DNA from: Ruminococcus sp. UBA4385
Lineage (GTDB): Bacteria > Bacillota_A > Clostridia > Oscillospirales > Ruminococcaceae
Direction: 5' to 3'
NCBI GenBank assembly: GCA_002391065.1
Contig: DGRP01000122.1
Coordinates: 1 to 7,194 of the forward strand
DNA: 7,194 nucleotides
The translations under genes and the position numbers were made by a program. Shown piece by piece: positions 5,908 through 7,194 of this stretch (position 1 is its first letter; each line of letters begins with the position of its first letter). A model generated the notes under the pieces. That model was given only the letters and a program-made list of their open reading frames with translations, had not been told where the DNA came from and made no database searches.

Positions 5908-5927
5908 TATTTTCATGATATATACAA
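5899..5927 (-). promoter_or_regulatory. Promoter of the GH13 gene
   Basis: On the minus strand TTGTAT (5927-5922), a 17-bp spacer and TATAAT (5904-5899), with TGT before the -10 as an extended element. Transcription should start near 5892, giving a leader of about 73 nt, the longest in this window. The weak -35 fits a regulated promoter. Confidence 0.7.
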
Positions 5928-6047
5928 TGCACAAATTAAATTAAGATAATCAAAGATTATGTGCAATATTCACAAAACTATAATTAACTTAACATTACAG
6001 ATAAACAAAACAAACAAAGCATTTGTATGTATATATAAAACCTCAGA

Positions 6048-6076
6048 TTGACAAAGAGATAAGGGTATGATATTAT
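6048..6076 (+). promoter_or_regulatory. Promoter of the asparaginase-like gene
   Basis: TTGACA (6048-6053), a 17-bp spacer, and TATTAT (6071-6076) preceded by TGA. The start of transcription near 6083 leaves a leader of about 15 nt that begins at the AAGGAG ribosome site (6083-6088). Confidence 0.82.
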
Positions 6077-6097
6077 TATAAAAAGGAGAGAAACTTT

Positions 6098-7102
6098 ATG
6101 ACAGATAAAAAAATACTTGTTATATTCACAGGCGGAACTATAGGCAGTGCAATCAACGGAGAAAGTATAAATGTTGAAAGTGACTGTAAATTCAGACTGG
6201 TTGCAGATTATAATTTGTTTTACGGCGAGAGGAACTTTGAATGTATTCAGCTTTATAATATTCTCAGTGAAAACGTTGGATTTACGCACTGGGAAAAGCT
6301 TGTGGAGTATCTTCTGAAAGTCAATACTTCTGAATACAGCGGTATTATAATTACTCACGGCAGTGATACTCTGAGTTATACTTCTGCGCTGCTTGGAATG
6401 TATTTCAGGCATATTGAAATTCCCGTATTTATAATAGCATCAAACAAGCCTCTGGGCGAGAAGGGTGCAAATGGACTGTATAACTTTTCATGTGCAGTTG
6501 AGCTTATTGAAAAAGGCAGAATACACGGTGTTTACACACTTTATGAAAAAGTAATGCTGCCGACAAGAATTATTCCTGCCGATACTATCTGTGACAGATT
6601 TTCTGTATACGGCGATAACGGTTATGATGACTATACTGTTTATAAAGGGGTCAGCAAGTCAATGCTGGAAAGGAAGCATAAACAATTGTTTTTTGAACCG
6701 ATATGCTTCACTCGTGAAATTATGGTAATTCATGGCTACCCTGCAATTGATTTTGAGGTATTCACTCCAAACGATAAAACTGCCGCAGTTCTGTATTGTC
6801 CATATCACAGTGGAACTGCCTGCGTTGATAGTATTATTGGCAGTAACTATACACTGATTGGATTTATAGAAAGATGCATTAAAAACGGTATAATGGTTTA
6901 TATCTGCGGTGTAAAACCTGATGAGATCAGGTACGAAACCCTTGATAAGATTATAAAAGCAGGAAGCATACCCTTGTTTTCAATATGTGAGCCTGCTGCG
7001 TATATGAAGCTTCTTATTGCCTATAATCAGAACAGATATAAGGTCAGTGAATTAATGGAGAAAAATTTGTATTTTGAGATTGTTGGTAAAAATATAAAAT
7101 AA
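6098..7102 (+). CDS. Type I L-asparaginase/amidohydrolase homologue with atypical active site
   Basis: A 334-aa cytoplasmic protein, close to E. coli AnsA (338 aa), with the two-domain asparaginase layout. The first catalytic threonine is conserved in FTGGTIGS (10-17; Thr14). The second motif, normally THGTDT, reads THGSDT (86-91), so the second catalytic threonine is Ser89; Asp90 is kept. By alignment from memory with AnsA, the catalytic lysine should fall near residue 159, yet 152-175 contains no lysine (RIIPADTICDRF). The flexible-loop tyrosine near residue 24 is also not seen (NGESINV). The C-terminal domain keeps family-like segments (AVLYCPYHSG at 230-239, then a helix ending in YMKLLIAY at 302-309). 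It may therefore be a divergent amidase, a binding protein or an inactive homologue rather than a normal asparaginase. It has its own promoter and AAGGAG at 6083-6088, 9 nt before the ATG. Family membership is firm; function is not. Confidence 0.82.
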   Translation: MTDKKILVIFTGGTIGSAINGESINVESDCKFRLVADYNLFYGERNFECIQLYNILSENVGFTHWEKLVEYLLKVNTSEYSGIIITHGSDTLSYTSALLGMYFRHIEIPVFIIASNKPLGEKGANGLYNFSCAVELIEKGRIHGVYTLYEKVMLPTRIIPADTICDRFSVYGDNGYDDYTVYKGVSKSMLERKHKQLFFEPICFTREIMVIHGYPAIDFEVFTPNDKTAAVLYCPYHSGTACVDSIIGSNYTLIGFIERCIKNGIMVYICGVKPDEIRYETLDKIIKAGSIPLFSICEPAAYMKLLIAYNQNRYKVSELMEKNLYFEIVGKNIK

Positions 7103-7124
7103 AAAAAGACAGCTTATGCTGTCT
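7101..7124 (-). terminator. Terminator for a leftward transcript entering from the right edge
   Basis: AGACAGC (7107-7113) and GCTGTCT (7118-7124) form a 7-bp stem with a TTAT loop. On the minus strand seven Ts follow directly (7107-7101). On the plus strand no T tract follows, so it is oriented mainly for a minus-strand transcript. Confidence 0.7.
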
Positions 7125-7194
7125 CAGCTTGTTGCAAAAGCTCTTTTAAAAGGGGGCTGAGGCGACAGCCCCAGTGGGGCAAAGGGGCGAAGCC
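7114..7194 (-). CDS. Possible C-terminal end of a hypothetical protein entering from the right
   Basis: From the right edge the minus strand is open for 26 codons to a TAA at 7116-7114. It encodes GFAPLPHWG, CRLSP and finally LLKELLQQAETA. The stop lies inside the terminator hairpin at 7101-7124, which supports a minus-strand transcript here. However, most of the frame runs through a very GC-rich hairpin cluster unlike its neighbours, so it could simply be a repeat element with an incidental open frame. No domain is recognisable and the start is outside the window. Confidence 0.28.
   Translation of the reverse strand, partial: GFAPLPHWGCRLSPLLKELLQQAETA
7126..7147 (+). terminator. Weak candidate terminator of the asparaginase-like gene
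   Basis: AGCTT (7126-7130) and AAGCT (7138-7142) form a short hairpin, followed by CTTTT (7143-7147). It is weak. The asparaginase-like gene may instead rely on the GC-rich hairpins immediately downstream. Confidence 0.35.
7152..7194. repeat. GC-rich hairpin cluster, repeat-like, truncated by window end
   Basis: By my count 32 of 43 bases are G/C. GGGGCTG (7153-7159) pairs with CAGCCCC (7166-7172). Alternatively GCCCC (7168-7172) pairs with GGGGC (7176-7180). GGGGC (7184-7188), GAA, GCC begins a third hairpin cut by the window end. GCTGAG (7156-7161) can also pair back to CTCAGC (7123-7128). The mutually exclusive stems and the composition suggest a REP-like intergenic element, but only one partial copy is visible. 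Confidence 0.45.

Noticed and set aside
5928..5965. TGCACA (5928-5933) and TGTGCA (5960-5965) inverted repeat upstream of the GH13 -35
   Set aside because: Only 6 bp per arm with a 26-bp spacer and no extension of symmetry. It is easily expected by chance, though an activator site cannot be excluded.
5984..6412. Minus-strand open frame (142 codons) across the GH13/asparaginase gap
   Set aside because: It covers the asparaginase-like promoter and 5' half on the wrong strand, and the product has no recognisable motif. It is explained as a shadow of the real gene plus AT-rich DNA.
7103..7194. In-frame open stretch after the stop of the asparaginase-like gene to the window end
   Set aside because: Stop readthrough would add about 30 codons, but they run through terminator-like hairpins and there is no readthrough signal. 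The openness is probably a by-product of the repeat-like sequence.
1..7194. tRNA, rRNA, riboswitch, CRISPR array, insertion sequence, toxin-antitoxin or defence cassette
   Set aside because: No cloverleaf, repeat-spacer pattern, transposase, terminal inverted repeats of an IS, or known defence-protein motif was seen on either strand. The PIN-type protein has no antitoxin-sized partner.

Overview
The window looks like chromosomal DNA from a low-GC Gram-positive anaerobe of class Clostridia, most likely a gut Ruminococcus/Oscillospiraceae relative. The reasons are AT-rich intergenic DNA, strong AGGAG-type ribosome sites, sigma-A promoters with 17-bp spacers and extended TGn -10 boxes, a clostridial-style Mrp with an N-terminal cysteine cluster, and an intracellular maltodextrin-type GH13 enzyme. 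The genus is an inference, not a direct observation.

Layout, left to right. Positions 1-97 are a GC-richer, hairpin-rich segment. An open frame on the minus strand crosses it and leaves the window, with a strong promoter directly in front. From 205 a plus-strand promoter drives a three-gene operon joined by 4-bp ATGA overlaps: a secreted, membrane-anchored SGNH/GDSL hydrolase (254-1354), a PIN/NYN-type predicted ribonuclease with a long acidic linker and a duplicated C-terminal module (1351-2475), and a YfcE-type metallophosphodiesterase (2472-2984). A bidirectional terminator separates this operon from a convergent mrp gene (3025-3852, minus). mrp is divergent from a MarR-family regulator (4019-4468, plus), and each has its own near-consensus promoter. 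A second bidirectional terminator separates marR from a convergent GH13 alpha-glucanase (4509-5819, minus). The GH13 control region carries two perfect palindromes. Divergent from it is a type I L-asparaginase homologue (6098-7102, plus) that lacks several expected catalytic residues. The right edge (7107-7194) is a dense run of hairpins, very GC-rich from about 7152, with another partial minus-strand frame entering from outside.

How the genes work together: apart from the three-gene operon, the transcription units look like single, independently controlled genes (Fe-S cluster delivery, a local regulator, starch-oligosaccharide use, an amidohydrolase-like protein). There is no phage, IS, CRISPR or RNA operon. 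Three genes (mrp, marR, GH13) have longer open frames starting at GTG/TTG, but ribosome-site position shows that translation starts at an internal ATG. The points most worth a second look are the unusual asparaginase active site, the duplicated unknown domain of the PIN protein, the palindromes at the GH13 promoter, and the repeat-like, apparently coding elements at both edges.
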